This document shows, in pieces, positions 11,511 to 22,088 of a DNA stretch of 64,000 nt (position 1 is its first letter; every line of letters begins with the position of its first letter). Source of the stretch: Trichuris trichiura. Taxonomy: Eukaryota > Nematoda > Enoplea > Trichinellida > Trichuridae. The translations under genes were made by a program, and so were the position numbers. The stretch covers positions 3,658,001 through 3,722,000 of the forward strand of contig JBAJFE010000004.1 of NCBI GenBank assembly GCA_037903355.1. The letters run 5' to 3'. The notes beneath the pieces are model-generated. The model saw only the letters and a list, made by a program, of their open reading frames with translations. It was not told the DNA's origin and ran no database searches.

Positions 11511-11599
11511 CCTCTGATAGCTCAGTTGGTAGAGCGGTGGACTGTAGTGTTTCTGACATAGACATCCATAGGTCGCTGGTTCAAATCCGGCTCAGAGGA
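11511..11599 (+). tRNA. tRNA-Tyr (GTA) with intron
   Basis: The acceptor stem (CCTCTGA/TCAGAGG), D arm, anticodon stem (TGGA/TCCA), T arm (GGTTCAAATCC as B box) and discriminator A are all present. The intron TGTTTCTGACATAGAC follows GTA plus one base, the canonical position. It appears functional. Confidence 0.93.
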
Positions 11600-12350
11600 T
11601 TACAGGCCCTTTAAAATGACAGCTTTTGCCGTTGTAAAACCTGGCTCTGAGTATAGGCTTCATAGTATTAACCTTTCAATAATTCGCAACTTCCTAATAG
11701 CAGTTCCATGTTGAAAAAAGTACTTTGCTCAGTTCTCTGGCACTTCATTTGTGGGACTTTGGGAAAACGAATTTTGAAGGATAATGTTTTGTCATCAACT
11801 ATACCTAACTTTTTTCCAGCACAGCAGCAAGAAAGGAGGAGACGCAGTTCAGCATACCTAACGTTTAAGAGATTCGAAGGCGGTTGCATTGGAGTAATCC
11901 TCCTAATACTTTTGACTTAGAATCAGTTGCCTGAACATGCCTGAACCTTCTATTATGAGTAATGAAGTTTCACGCAAACAGTTAACTTTCATGTATTTTT
12001 AGTTGTATTTCTATTTTATTTAGGCGTGCGGCGGTTGTAAAGTATGGTATGAAGGGAATAAGATTTAGTTGACTAAACTAGATGGATAAATAATTTATAT
12101 AAAATTTCCTTTATTCCATTCCTCAAATGATTGATCTTCATTGCTTAAAGCTTCCTAAACCTACGTACAAGTTGGTGAAGGAGGAAAGAAAAAGTGGTAG
12201 AAAGTAGAGGAATAAATTAAGACAATCAGCTCAGAGACATGACAAGGAGCTTAAACCCCTGAGAGGAGTCCTGCGGTTCAACTGATCTTAAAAATAAGGA
12301 TTTTCGTTACCCATCTCGTTCTTTCCATGGATGACCGTTCAGGCCAATGT
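11600..12350. other. Spacer between two tRNA-Tyr genes
   Basis: It is related to 19801-20229 in unit 2. Short frames overlap on both strands; no gene is recognisable. Confidence 0.5.
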
Positions 12351-12439
12351 CCTCTGATAGCTCAGTTGGTAGAGCGGTGGACTGTAGTGTTCTTGACATG
12401 GGCATCCATAGGTCGCTGGTTCAAATCCGGCTCAGAGGA
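12351..12439 (+). tRNA. tRNA-Tyr (GTA) with intron
   Basis: All stems are intact, with intron TGTTCTTGACATGGGC. The acceptor stem and A/B box elements match the other intact copies. Confidence 0.93.
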
Positions 12440-12857
12440 AATAAGCTATTGAAAGCTCTTCATTTGTAACTTCTTTGTTTTTATTAGTTTTAAGGTGGAA
12501 CAGTTGAAAGTTTGCTGCTATTTTCATGATGTTTCACTTGCGTCTATGTTAGTGTTAATGCTAATAGAATAATGGCTGTTGGTGAAACTTCAAAAGGATG
12601 ACCGTTGTTACACAAATGCACACAAGAAGTTTGATTATCTGAAGCAGCTGTTGCAGTCGAAATTATGGGAAATGCTTATATCGTAGTAAATTGTTTTTGT
12701 TCACCAGCCACTTCTCTGTATTTAAATTTTATTTAATGTCAGCTCTATTTCCTGAAGGTATTTTACGAGAGTTTATGAACATTTTTATTCTAACATTTTC
12801 GCGGGATTTTTTAACCCGTTGTTCATTAAACGTTTATGTAGAAAACGTTAACGGAGC

Positions 12858-12886
12858 TTTCGTGTCTCCGCTGGACCCGTCATCAG
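12858..12886 (-). ncRNA. Hammerhead ribozyme motif, core intact, stem II mismatch
   Basis: The minus strand reads CTGATGA, stem II CGGGTC with GACACG (one mismatch), then GAAA. Core bases are complete. It lies in the left arm of the palindrome. Confidence 0.65.
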
Positions 12887-13494
12887 CGTAAATTGTAACG
12901 CCCGTCGGGTCGGTCTTTATGGTTGCAAGCCGCCCCATCCGGCCAACTTTGGCGGAGAGCTACTGCCGTCAGCTCTATCTTGAGCCGTCAGGTTTCGGTC
13001 TCGCCTAGTCAGTCAGACGGCGCAGCGAGCTTCCAACCGACCTTCCACGACGGCGGCACGAGTACAAATGAGGACAAGCGAACATTCAATCGACGTTTGC
13101 CCGTTTGTTTTAAACAAGCAAATGGGTTTTAAACATGTTTTCCCGCCACTCAAGAAAAAGAAGAAGAAAAGAAAGAAAAGAAAAGAAAAAAAGGAAGAGG
13201 ACAACGAGGGGCGAAGAAGAATGAAGGTTGAGTGGCGGGAAAGCATGTTTAAAACCCGTTTGCTTGTTTAAAACAAACGGCCAAACGTCGATTGAATGCT
13301 CGTTGGTCCTCATTTGTTCTCGTGCCGCCGTCGTGGAAGGTCGGTTGGAAGCTCGCTGCGCCGTCTGACTGACTAGGTGGGACCGAAACCTGACGGCTCA
13401 AGGTAGAGCTGACGGCGGTAGGTCTCCGCCAAAGTTGGTCGGATGGGGCGGCTTGCAACCATAAAGACCGACCCTACGGGCGGTACTATTTACG

Positions 13495-13523
13495 CTGATG
13501 GCGGGTTCAGCGGAGACCCGAAA
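13495..13523 (+). ncRNA. Hammerhead ribozyme-like motif, damaged core
   Basis: CTGATGG replaces CTGATGA (A9 to G). Stem II pairs CGGGTT with GACCCG (one G-T wobble), then GAAA and a palindromic CCGTTAACGG. It lies in the right arm of the palindrome. Confidence 0.6.
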
Positions 13524-14564
13524 GCTCCGTTAACGGTTTTTAAATAAACGTTTAATGAACAATGGGTCGAAAAATCCCGCGAAAATGTTAGTATAAAAAT
13601 TAAAAAAACCCGTTACGGAGAAAGAAAAAAGAAAAAAGAGTTTATAAACAATCTGTAACTAAAGCTATTTCAAGAAACCACCTATATTTGAAAGCATTTA
13701 TTGTAGAAGGTTGCTGTTCTGAGTTAAAGCAAATGACAAGCGTCACTTGGCGTGATGAAGTCAGCGTTGTGTTTCCAACCAACAGATGCAGTAAATTTTT
13801 TTTTCTTACAAGACCCCCATTTCTCTAGTTCAGATAATCAAGTTTTTGGCATGTCAGTATTTTTTGACCCGCTCGTTTTTTCGTGCCAAGACATTACTTG
13901 TTTTTTAAAAAAATAAATATCCTTTTGTATGATGTAATGTTACGATGTTTCACCATGAGATTTGTGCTAGCTCCTTTTAGAGCAGCTAACATTCTGTCTT
14001 GGACAAAAATTGTCATCACATGAGCTGCCGAAAAAGGCAAACCTGAAAAAGCAGGATCTTATCAACATTGCCTCCGCCAGAAGTTGTGGCGGCAACTTTA
14101 ATGGGTAATACGTGACGAAAGTGCGTTATGAAGTGTGATTAGCGGAACTTCGGGAGGGACGTCTTACAGGGGGTAACTGAAAGCATGCCGAGCATTTGGG
14201 ACAGGCAAAACAATGCACCGTCAGTGGCGCATGCAGCAGTTGCGGTTATTTGCCTAGCGGATTACTGCTGAGGAATTCCATAACAGTGCATGGAATAGTG
14301 GCGGGAAGCGTCACTGATTGGGTTACTGACCCTTGCGAAACAGTGAAAGTAAGGAAATAAAACAGGTGCGCAGAGACTGCTGGCACGGGGAGCACAATTG
14401 GGTGACAGTGGTACATGCTGTGGTTTGGTTAGTGATTCGTCGAAAACATCGAAAGTCAGCGGTCTGATGTGCGTTGCGCTATGTTAAACTGCGTAGGGCT
14501 TATTCCGCGTTGTGACTACGCTGACAAGCAATTCGTCTTGCAAGTGCCTTTTGCAAATGAAGTA

Positions 14565-15583
14565 CAGGCGGCCCTCGTTATCCGCGGTTAATTCGTCCAA
14601 CATTTTGAGCATTTTACCGCGTTAATTTGAATTCCGCGTTATATAGGCTACCTTATGAAGAAGGCTAAATAGCTTATATTTTAGCTGCGTATTTCGTCCT
14701 GTCCCCCTGAATTTCTTCGGGAACGTCGAGGCGGCTACGAAATGAGCTGATGCTGTTTCCTCAGTGATCTTTAAGTTCCTGAGGTTGAAGCGCTTCACGT
14801 ATTTTGCTAGCCATCCTTTGCTAGCGGCAAACCTTTTTCTCTTGTTCTCTGATACCACACAAGAGAAGTGCTACTATAAGCTCAGCGCTTTCTCCCGAAT
14901 AACTTTCCCGTCGACGGCGACAGGCTTCCGCGACATGTCTGTGCTCTATTCAAATGCTTACCGCTTTCTCAGCCTTCACAATGACTTTGTTGCGAACTGC
15001 AGCAGCTCTTTTTGCCAATGAAGGGTAAGGATGCACGTTTCCTCGAATTTCAGCTTCCTGCAAATTTATCTTAGCAATGCTCGATTCATTCTTCCGGATC
15101 CTGCGGTCCATTTCGGTCGGCAAATGACAATCAGCTCTTGAAAAGATCAAGGACTTCTACTTTCTCATGAAGAGTAAGGACGCTACGCTGTCTCTTAGCC
15201 CTAGAGGAACCGCTAACTTGCCTTCTGTAGTCCATCTTCCTATGCGACACCAGTTAAACGAAGCGATTGTTCAGACCTACCATGCTGCAGGGAAACTGAT
15301 GTTTGCGCAAGGCGAATAGGCTCGACAACGCGCACGGAGCAATAATGAGCAGTCAGAAAAATGACAGGGCCTCATTAGCATTGTGCATGGTTAGAGAGCG
15401 TTGTAGGCAGAAAAGGTCTTTCGCGCCCGCGCAGACGATCACGCTGCTGCTCAGGCAGGCAACGACCTTAGTGCAACTATAATGCCAGCCAGCGGTGCGC
15501 ATGTCTTTGTGAAAAGATTACGTCACTAATTCACCCCGGACGAACCGCGTTGTATAGAATCCGCGGATAACGAGGGCCGCCTG
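14565..15583 (-). mobile_element. Tigger/pogo-like DNA transposon, internally deleted (unit 2 copy)
   Basis: It has the same TA-bordered inverted ends as the unit 1 copy (CAGGCGGCCCTCGTTATCC left, complement right) and the same N-terminal DNA-binding fragment on minus (FAASKGWLAKYVKRFNLRN). The frames are broken and the catalytic region is absent. Confidence 0.8.
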
Positions 15584-16279
15584 TAATGTAAATTAAGTTA
15601 CTGCATTTTAACCAAGCATTTTCCTGTGTTCCGAGCACGCCGTTTTTCGTCGGATGAAAGCACACTTAGGAATAAACAGGACACTATTTCTAAGGCTTTG
15701 GATGCTTTTTGACCTTTTCTTTGTTTTCTTCTGCTTTTAATACTCTAAACATTACTGCTCTCGGCCATGCAGAAACCGCGTAGACTTTTGATCCTTTAGA
15801 TTTTGCTGATAGCATTACGTGAACTAAATAGACCTGTGATTTATGTTGTCCGTAGCCGTAGTGACAAAAAAGGAAGTGAACGACTTGGCTCCCTTTTAAC
15901 CAGAGACTGAGTGACATGAATGTGCGTAAAATTCCTACGACAAATTTATGGTAGCAAAAGCTTCAAACTTCTCAGTATTATCCCAATGAGTTGAGGATAT
16001 CTCTGGACGAATATCTCTGGATACTTTTTAATTCCAAACACCATAGTATTAGTGTGCATAGTATAAACACATTTTTGACATTCTTGTAACGGTAAGAAAG
16101 AAGTTCTTTTCGACTTTCTATTGGAGTGTAAATGACCAGATGTTGTAACAGTCGATTTCAAAATTAGTGTCGATTCTTTATGTACTTCGTATGGCAGAAA
16201 GTTTTTTGAACAAATAAAACGCTTTATGGTTTAACGCCAACTGGATGTAGCTAACTTGCCTCAGCGGTCAAATGCATAC
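15584..16279. other. Non-coding block downstream of the galactosyltransferase, unit 2
   Basis: This is the duplicate of 5767-6462, with the same two short minus-strand frames. No recognised gene. Confidence 0.4.
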
Positions 16280-17536
16280 TCAGTTATAACAATCCATTGT
16301 TTTGCACAATTCCAACGTTTTCTTCCATAAGGCGTATCGTTTATTCAAGGACCCTGGTAAATGCACGAACACTATGGGAATATCAAAGAAGACTTTTCTT
16401 TCGTCGTAAGATTCGTAGATAGAGCTTATCTCAATGCGCTCTACGTTGGCTGTATTGGCCAGCAATCCAGTGATGTAAGCGTCATCTACCCATAGAAATG
16501 GAGTAACCTCAACGCTATTGAGAAGCGGTTGAACTGCTTGCATGGTTAAACTATAGCTGCCCCCTGAGCAGTATCTTGGATACACTGTTTCGTTGAATTC
16601 CTCGTACGGAACGTACCATTGGTCCCTTTCGCCACGCTCTACCCCCATTTGTTTCCAAACAAGGCAATAGAATGCCTTTAGGGAACTCTCTAGAGCTTCT
16701 CGCTTTCGGAAGAATCGCATAATGCTGAACGTGTTTACATACATGTCGTCATCGACTTTCAAAATGTACTTCGCGTTTGGGCAATATTTTGCCGCCCAAT
16801 TGAGCCAGGAAACTGCTTTCAGCGACAAGTTGTGATAAGTGTCAGTAAAGTTGAATTGAACGATGTCTTCGTAGGTTTCCCATTCCCGTTGCAATGTCGT
16901 CTGCACGGAGGGATGCTGTGGATCTTCGCCAACAGCGAATACCACGGCCAATTTGAACTTTTTATAGAATTCGGGGTTAGCCCATGTTTTGCGTATTAAG
17001 CTTCTTCTTTTGAAATTCCTCGGACCGGTGTGCACAATTGCTATGACGAATATCTCTGGATACTTTTTTCGGCAAAAATCTTCATTTATTAGGATGTAGC
17101 GGAGGCAGCTTGACGCTGTCTCAGCTGACCTGTAGAAGAACGTCACGGGAAAGGTATGCGCTTGTGAGCACCCAATTTTCGTATCATTTGAAACAGTTTC
17201 CTTTGGGTCATAACGCGTTGAACTTGCAGGTTGACTGTATTTGGGTTTATTTGTCTGAGTGGAAGATAACTCATTGTATTCTTCAAGTGAACGCGTTGAC
17301 CGGCTGTTTTTCACGTGATTTGTCACAGTGGGAAAGGATTTGCTATAGTTATCAGAAGAGGCGTTCTTATAGATACTTCTTGACTCACTTATTCCTTGAG
17401 CTTTAGAAACAAGTAACTGTCTTGATGATGTTTCAGTAAAAACGAATACGAGTATAACGCAGCTGATCGTCTCACTGAATAGCATGGCTGAGAATTCACC
17501 ATAAGGTTTCAACACTACGGTCTGAATGCTTTGCAC
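16280..17536 (-). CDS. Beta-1,3-galactosyltransferase family protein (GT31), 418 aa
   Basis: GT31 enzymes transfer galactose or a related sugar from UDP-sugar in a beta-1,3 linkage onto glycans in the Golgi. The sequence shows a type II membrane layout: a short cytosolic start, a hydrophobic anchor at about residues 19-35, a variable stem, then the catalytic domain from about 155. Motifs are RRSLIRKTWAN (177-187), the FAVGED block (200), LKVDDDMYVN with the metal-binding DDD (262-264), YPRYCSGGSY (319-328) and the acidic VDDAYITG (350-357). The frame is single and uninterrupted, unlike the unit 1 copy. Acceptor sugar cannot be told from sequence. Two ATGs (residues 1 and 18) could start translation; the second leaves only a few residues before the anchor. 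No upstream exon was identified. Confidence 0.88.
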   Translation of the reverse strand: MQSIQTVVLKPYGEFSAMLFSETISCVILVFVFTETSSRQLLVSKAQGISESRSIYKNASSDNYSKSFPTVTNHVKNSRSTRSLEEYNELSSTQTNKPKYSQPASSTRYDPKETVSNDTKIGCSQAHTFPVTFFYRSAETASSCLRYILINEDFCRKKYPEIFVIAIVHTGPRNFKRRSLIRKTWANPEFYKKFKLAVVFAVGEDPQHPSVQTTLQREWETYEDIVQFNFTDTYHNLSLKAVSWLNWAAKYCPNAKYILKVDDDMYVNTFSIMRFFRKREALESSLKAFYCLVWKQMGVERGERDQWYVPYEEFNETVYPRYCSGGSYSLTMQAVQPLLNSVEVTPFLWVDDAYITGLLANTANVERIEISSIYESYDERKVFFDIPIVFVHLPGSLNKRYALWKKTLELCKTMDCYN

Positions 17537-18313
17537 CTAGTAGAAATATACATGTAAGGCGTTTTTAAACTGGCTTATATGTAGGATGAATGTTTCAGAA
17601 TTTTACCGCGTGAAAGTATTTCATGCTTGGTTAATGTAACGAACACTGTTTGGGAGGTAAGCGTCAACATTTTGCAATCGCGTTTATTTAACCATCCGTT
17701 TGTTATTTTGTTTTCTAATTCTGAACGCATTACTTTTGTCTTTTTAGACTAATTTTTTTATTTAAAAAAGTGTATTGTCCTGTTTACAGTTAGCGCGCCA
17801 ATGGGATAAGTATTTTAGAAAAAGCGTAATAACTTTGCGCATTCTGTATTCTTGTGGTTTAGGAAAGCGATCGATCGGCAGAATTAACTCTTCGTACAAA
17901 CATGTAGTGACAAATAAAGAAGAACTTACGGCGAGCCAGTATTGTTCTAGCTTTGATGCGGGAAACAAATGTAAAAATGTCAATAAGAGTTTCAATCACG
18001 TCGCAAACAGTCGACACGCTGAGACGTTCGTACGACAATTACTGTAGCCATAACTGATCGTTAGGTACTTGCAACACGTTGTACCTGACGACCCTGTTTG
18101 ACTGCAGGTTACGTGTTTTTTCATTTGCGTAGATCATGTGCGTATGATTTGTGGGCGAGGCCCTCAGGTGCTTGTGTAAAGCTGCACACCTAGCTGGTGC
18201 GTAAGAAGATCGCCTTCTTGGCAACAAAAAGTTCACCGCGTCAGAGTTTTCCAAGCTGTTTAACTTGGATTAGCGTCATTTATAGAACAAAATGTGTTCC
18301 CAAGCAACTGTTA
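17537..18313. other. Spacer between galactosyltransferase and tRNA-Tyr, unit 2
   Basis: It matches 7698-8694 of unit 1 except for the hammerhead insertion there. It is likely the galactosyltransferase upstream region. No gene seen. Confidence 0.5.
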
Positions 18314-18402
18314 TCCTCTGAGCTGGATTTGAACCAGCGACCTATGGATGCCCATGTTTAGAACAGTACAGTCCACCGCTCTGCCAACTGAGGTACCTGA
18401 GG
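18314..18402 (-). tRNA. tRNA-Tyr (GTA) with intron, mildly degenerate
   Basis: The anticodon arm and T arm are kept (intron about TGTTCTAAACATGGGC), but the 5' acceptor strand reads CCTCAGG and the D stem has a C-C mismatch (ACCTC). It is possibly a pseudogene. Its inverted relative at 23321 is intact. Confidence 0.75.
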
Positions 18403-19148
18403 ATGACTTTACTACATTAAAAAAAGTAAGGATACTAGCACTTGAACACATTTTCCTGTCTGTCATCGAGCCATTTGACGTGATTGCAAATCAGGTCAGC
18501 TTTACTTTGTCTAGCAATCCTGTGCAAACCATATTCCTTTATATGGACAAGCAACTTGATCAGTTCATTGCATACAATGGGAACAAAAAGCCCCCACCAC
18601 GAAATTAAACTAATCTATGAATTATTCTCAGTTTTCATAATTTCGAAAGACAGGATGTCTTTTAACAGGCTTGAATAGTTTCATAGTAGATCTTCAGATT
18701 CACGGGTTTGGCCTGTTGGATGTATCCGTGAGTAAACTTCAAAATGCCCTACCAACGGATGGATGAGCAAATTGTAAGAGAAAATACAGAACAATTTGTA
18801 TACCGTACGTTTCGGAACGGCTCGTGTTCCGTCGTCAGCAGTGTTGGGGAGCTAACCCAACAGACTAAACGGGAATAATTCCGTAATAAAACTGTTGCAT
18901 TATGAATAAGCCAACAATTCATAACGTTTCCATTTTCCTTTGCTGTTGGATGAACTTAAGCATTTCATCCGTTTTTCTTATACTCCAAGGCTTAAATATT
19001 CTAAAAAATGGTGTATTTTAACTTCAAATGGCATTGACAGTTTTCCTCATTTTAACGAAGGACGATGGCTTCAGGTAGTTCCATCGTCCCAGTACAAAAG
19101 TTTAATCAATTTTCAAAGCCGAAAGTTGTAAAGTTAGCCGCTTTGTGA
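18403..19148. other. Spacer between tRNA-Tyr genes, with one hammerhead
   Basis: It is homologous to about 8784-9220 of unit 1 and, inverted, to 20400-20687 plus 23192-23320. No gene; a hammerhead-bearing PLE scrap lies at about 18760-18900. Confidence 0.6.
18810..18838 (-). ncRNA. Hammerhead ribozyme motif, intact core
   Basis: The minus strand reads CTGACGA, a perfect 6-bp stem II (CGGAAC/GTTCCG, 7-base loop), then GAAACG. All conserved core bases are present. Stem II sequence differs from the CGGGTC type of the other copies, so it represents another subfamily. Confidence 0.72.
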
Positions 19149-19237
19149 TCCTCTGAGCCGGATTTGAACCAGCGACCTATGGATGTCAGCGTCATTGCCA
19201 CTACAGTCCACCGCTCTGCCAACTGAGCTATCAGAGG
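19149..19237 (-). tRNA. tRNA-Tyr (GTA) with intron
   Basis: All stems pair, and the intron is TGGCAATGACGCTGAC. It is the intact counterpart of the decayed copy at 11202. Confidence 0.92.
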
Positions 19238-19711
19238 ATGGGTAGTGATCAATTTACTTGTGAGCATTCTCCATCGTTTCTAAAAACGCAGTTACGGGTA
19301 AAAGCAATTCAAGTCAGCTTGAGCTGTCGTTGTACCTTTAGTCATGAAATATTACTGTGTGACTTACCTTGAACCCCATCGTTAGCTTTGGTACGCTAAT
19401 ATCAGAGAGTTTGCTGAAAATTGCCGCCGCCTGTATTGAGCTAACAACTAAGTTGCAAATCTGCTGTCAAACGTTTTCCCAAAGTCCCATAAATAAAGGG
19501 CTAGCGAACTGAGCAAAGCCCTTTTTGAACATGAGAATAAGTCATGCTGTTATAGAGTAGACAATTACTGAAATGAACATTTTCTACTTAAACTTTTAGC
19601 GCATAATTTTTATAATTCAGTTTGCAAATACTCATAGTTAGAAGCGTCCTATTGCGATGCATACACATTTATTTTGGCGCTGGTTAAGGCTTAGAGTTGA
19701 GTCTATAACAA
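19238..19711. other. Spacer between divergent tRNA-Tyr genes
   Basis: It corresponds to 11291-11510 in unit 1 with extra sequence. No gene recognised. Confidence 0.45.
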
Positions 19712-19800
19712 CCTCTGATAGCTCAGTTGGCAGAGCGGTGGACTGTAGTGTTCCTAACAGTGACATCCATGGGTCGCTGGTTCAAATCCGGCTCAGAGTA
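19712..19800 (+). tRNA. tRNA-Tyr (GTA) with intron, acceptor mismatch
   Basis: The copy is complete apart from a G-to-T change in the acceptor 3' strand (TCAGAGT) and an A-to-G change beside the anticodon stem. The intron is TGTTCCTAACAGTGAC. Function is uncertain. Confidence 0.82.
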
Positions 19801-20229
19801 TTACAATCCGTTCAAGGTGGCATCTTTTGGCTTTGTAAAATCTGACTCTGAGTGTAGCAGCGAATTAAAAAGGATGATGTTTTGTGATTAGCTACAACCA
19901 ACGTTTTTCCACCACAGCATTGTGGGGGTTCTAAATATGGTATGAAAAGAGTAGGGTTAAATTGACCAAAGTATACGGACAAAACCGCTTTTATTCCGTT
20001 CCTCAAATGATTGATGTTCATTGCTCAAAGCTTCTTAAACCTACGTACAAGTTAGGAAAGCCGCAAGGAAAAATGGTTGAAAGTAGAGGTGTAAATTAAG
20101 ATGACCAGTTCAGAGACGGGACGATGAGTTTAAACTTTTGAGAGAAGTCCACTGGTGCACCTGAACTTAAAAAATAAGTATTTTGGCTACTCATTATCTT
20201 TATTCGTAAATGATTATTCGAGGCAATGT

Positions 20230-20318
20230 CCTCTGATAGCTCAGTTGGCAGAGCGGTGGACTGTAGTGTTCCAAACATGGGCATCCATAGGTCGCTGGTT
20301 CAAATCCGGCTCAGAGGA
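20230..20318 (+). tRNA. tRNA-Tyr (GTA) with intron
   Basis: All stems are intact; intron TGTTCCAAACATGGGC. Counterpart of the 12351 gene in unit 1. Confidence 0.93.
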
Positions 20319-20399
20319 TTATAATGCCCCAAGTTGATAGCTTTTGGCTTCATAACTTGATTAAGCTTTTGTATTGGGACGAGGCAGCTGCCTTAAGCC

Positions 20400-20687
20400 A
20401 TCTTCGTGCGTAAAAATGAGGAAAATTGTCAATGCCATTAAAAGTTAAAGTGCATCATTTTTTAGAATATTTAAGGCTTGGAGTGTAAGGGTAACGAATG
20501 AAATGCTTAAGTAGATTCAACAGCAAAGGAAGGCAGAAACGTTATGAATTGTTGGCTTATCATGAAAACTGAGCATAAGTCATAGATTAGTTTAATTTTG
20601 TGGTGCGGTCTGTTTGTTCCAATTGTATGCAATGAACTGATCAAGTTGCTTGTCCATATAAAGGAATATGGTTTGCACAGGATTGCT
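20400..20687 (-). repeat. Inverted copy of about 18530-19080 (left half)
   Basis: Read on minus, this matches the 18.5-19.1 kb spacer. It stops at TTGCACAGGATTGCT, where the PDE12-like pair is inserted, and the homology resumes at 23192. Confidence 0.75.
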
Positions 20688-21755
20688 CTAAGTATTCGAA
20701 ATCGGAAGACCGGGATGCGACAAATTCTGATAAAACGACATTTTCGCATTTCAAAAAACTGAATTTGTCTCGATTGAAGAAAATTGCTAAACTTTCTGCC
20801 ACGTCGCCACCTTTACGCTGGAAATTGCCGCATAAACCGCATTCGTTTAAAAAAGGCACCCACAAATTATCGAACAGCCGCATGTCAACTTCTTGCAAAC
20901 AAATCAGGTCCGCCATGTAACCAGGGATCTCGCTCATCAGCAACGACATTCGATAACCGCAACGTTGATATTCCACCGGACAATATTTAAAATACAATTC
21001 ATCTGGCGGCAATTTTAAAGTCAAGTACAAATCAGCAAGTATGTTGTAAGACATAACAGGATCACGTCATGAGGCAAAGGGGTCTCCTGGCACAAAATAT
21101 GACGCTCTTTCCAAATGGCACTTGCAGGTCCCTTCAGGACAGGCCGCCCGCACAAATAAGCTCTTGGAAGGCTGACACCCGCAGATTCATTTGAGAAACA
21201 GACTAAACATACCTTCTTGCCAACATCTTCTTCCTTCGGAACAAACACTCAAGATTTGCTACAAAGGGTTCAGCCAGGAAGAACCAACCGTTCCAACTCC
21301 AACTGTTTGCTTGGACAGGTCGAGCTACCATTTTCTATCTCATTCATTTCCTTTACGTGCCAGTAAAATCGACAATTATTCCTACCTCCATTACTGACAG
21401 AAAAAATTGGATATGCACTAAGACCAACCATTAAGTCACATTCGACTTTGAGTTTCGTTATCGTTGGCATTTCGCTTATGATTGGGTAGACCTGCCCACC
21501 AATGGTCATAGAGTAACCCTTTGAATGGAAAAACAACTCTTCAGTGCTCCAACTAAAAAAATCGACAATATTGCCAACACTGTCCCGTACAACCACATCT
21601 TTAACACTCAATTCTGATTCAATAGAGTCGTTGGACTCGTTACATGAAACCGTCTCATTTTTCTGCAGTTGTTTTCGTTTTGGCTTTTTGTGATGATTTA
21701 TCTTAACCACCAAACGAGTGACAGTGTCTGCTGCAGGCGCGCTTCTTTTTCTCAT
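20688..21755 (-). pseudogene. PDE12: PDE12-like (2'-phosphodiesterase 12) retropseudogene, left inverted copy
   Basis: PDE12 is a mitochondrial exonuclease/phosphodiesterase that removes poly(A) and degrades 2',5'-oligoadenylate. On minus, the fragments read in order as an N-terminal part (21270-21755, with FSWSTEELFFHSKGYSM), then FVPKEEDVGKKV (resembling the family's FTPTADLVGRKL block), then the start of the catalytic domain with SYNILADLY and DLICLQEVD. Between them are an in-frame stop and a shared one-base loss just before SYNILAD. The catalytic C-terminus is missing. No introns separate the blocks, suggesting a processed copy. Family assignment rests on motif order and remembered family features, not on a search. 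Confidence 0.68.
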
Positions 21756-22088
21756 GAGTATAAAGTAAAACCTTTCTAAAACGAACGCGTCGGGGCGATG
21801 GGTGGTTCAGATTACGGAAAAATTCGGATTATGGAGGAAGCTTACAGTAAGCCACAAAAAAGCAGAATGTTATGTTGATTGTCCGGCAGAAATTACCACA
21901 GTTGATCGCAATGACCTTATCGTCATCAACTCCCGTGGCTGTACAGACTGATAAATTGCGTATTCGCCGCATGAAGCAGTTGAACCGCCAATTATTGGAC
22001 CAGTCGCTTTTCTACGTGTTTGAAACCGTGGATAAACTAAAATTGTTGCTTCCTTTCGCTGTTGGAGAAAAAATATCCGAATTGATAT
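21756..22088. other. Centre of the PDE12-like palindrome
   Basis: This unique DNA lies between the two head-to-head copies. A 91-codon plus-strand frame (21872-22147) contains RMKQLNRQLLDQSLFYVFE; I do not recognise it, and it might be the 5' part of the original PDE12 mRNA or an unrelated fragment. Confidence 0.4.

Larger units (their letters stand above)
3452..12500. repeat. Segmental duplication unit 1 (paired with 13263-20400)
   Basis: Starting at AACGGCCAAACG near 3452 the sequence closely matches the stretch from about 13263, base for base with few changes, at an offset near 9816. The match covers the hammerhead arm, the Tigger-like remnant, the galactosyltransferase, its upstream DNA and the tRNA-Tyr genes. 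Unit 1 carries extra insertions that unit 2 lacks: a 239-bp hammerhead element at 7891-8129 and the 9.2-11.1 kb block with Ty3 gag-protease. Beyond 11150 the homology resumes with unit 2 at about 19090. The exact right edge is blurred by divergence. Confidence 0.85.
12785..13600. repeat. About 0.8-kb palindromic element with divergent hammerheads
   Basis: The left arm (12785-13155) and right arm (13227-13600) are near-perfect reverse complements, from AACATTTTCGCGGGATTTTT inward to GTTTTCCCGCCACTCAA. The 70-bp centre is a purine-rich (GAAA)-type tract. Each arm carries one hammerhead core, facing outward. There is no transposase, RT or convincing frame. The architecture equals the two ends of the Penelope-like element at 47.2-48.9 kb without its coding centre, so I read it as a PLE-derived non-autonomous element. 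Confidence 0.75.
13263..20400. repeat. Segmental duplication unit 2 (paired with 3452-12500)
   Basis: This is the second tandem copy. It is in the same order and orientation: hammerhead arm, non-coding block, Tigger-like remnant, galactosyltransferase (minus), two tRNA-Tyr on minus, two tRNA-Tyr on plus. It lacks the Ty3 gag-protease insertion of unit 1, so it serves as an empty-site reference. The 13.5-17.5 kb part is nearly identical to unit 1; similarity drops further right, suggesting either older duplication of the tRNA part or recent gene conversion of the left part. Confidence 0.85.

Noticed and set aside
13155..13226. Frames of 67-77 codons rich in Lys or Phe on both strands around the purine tract
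   Set aside because: They are translations of a simple GAAA-type repeat at the centre of the palindrome, not genes.
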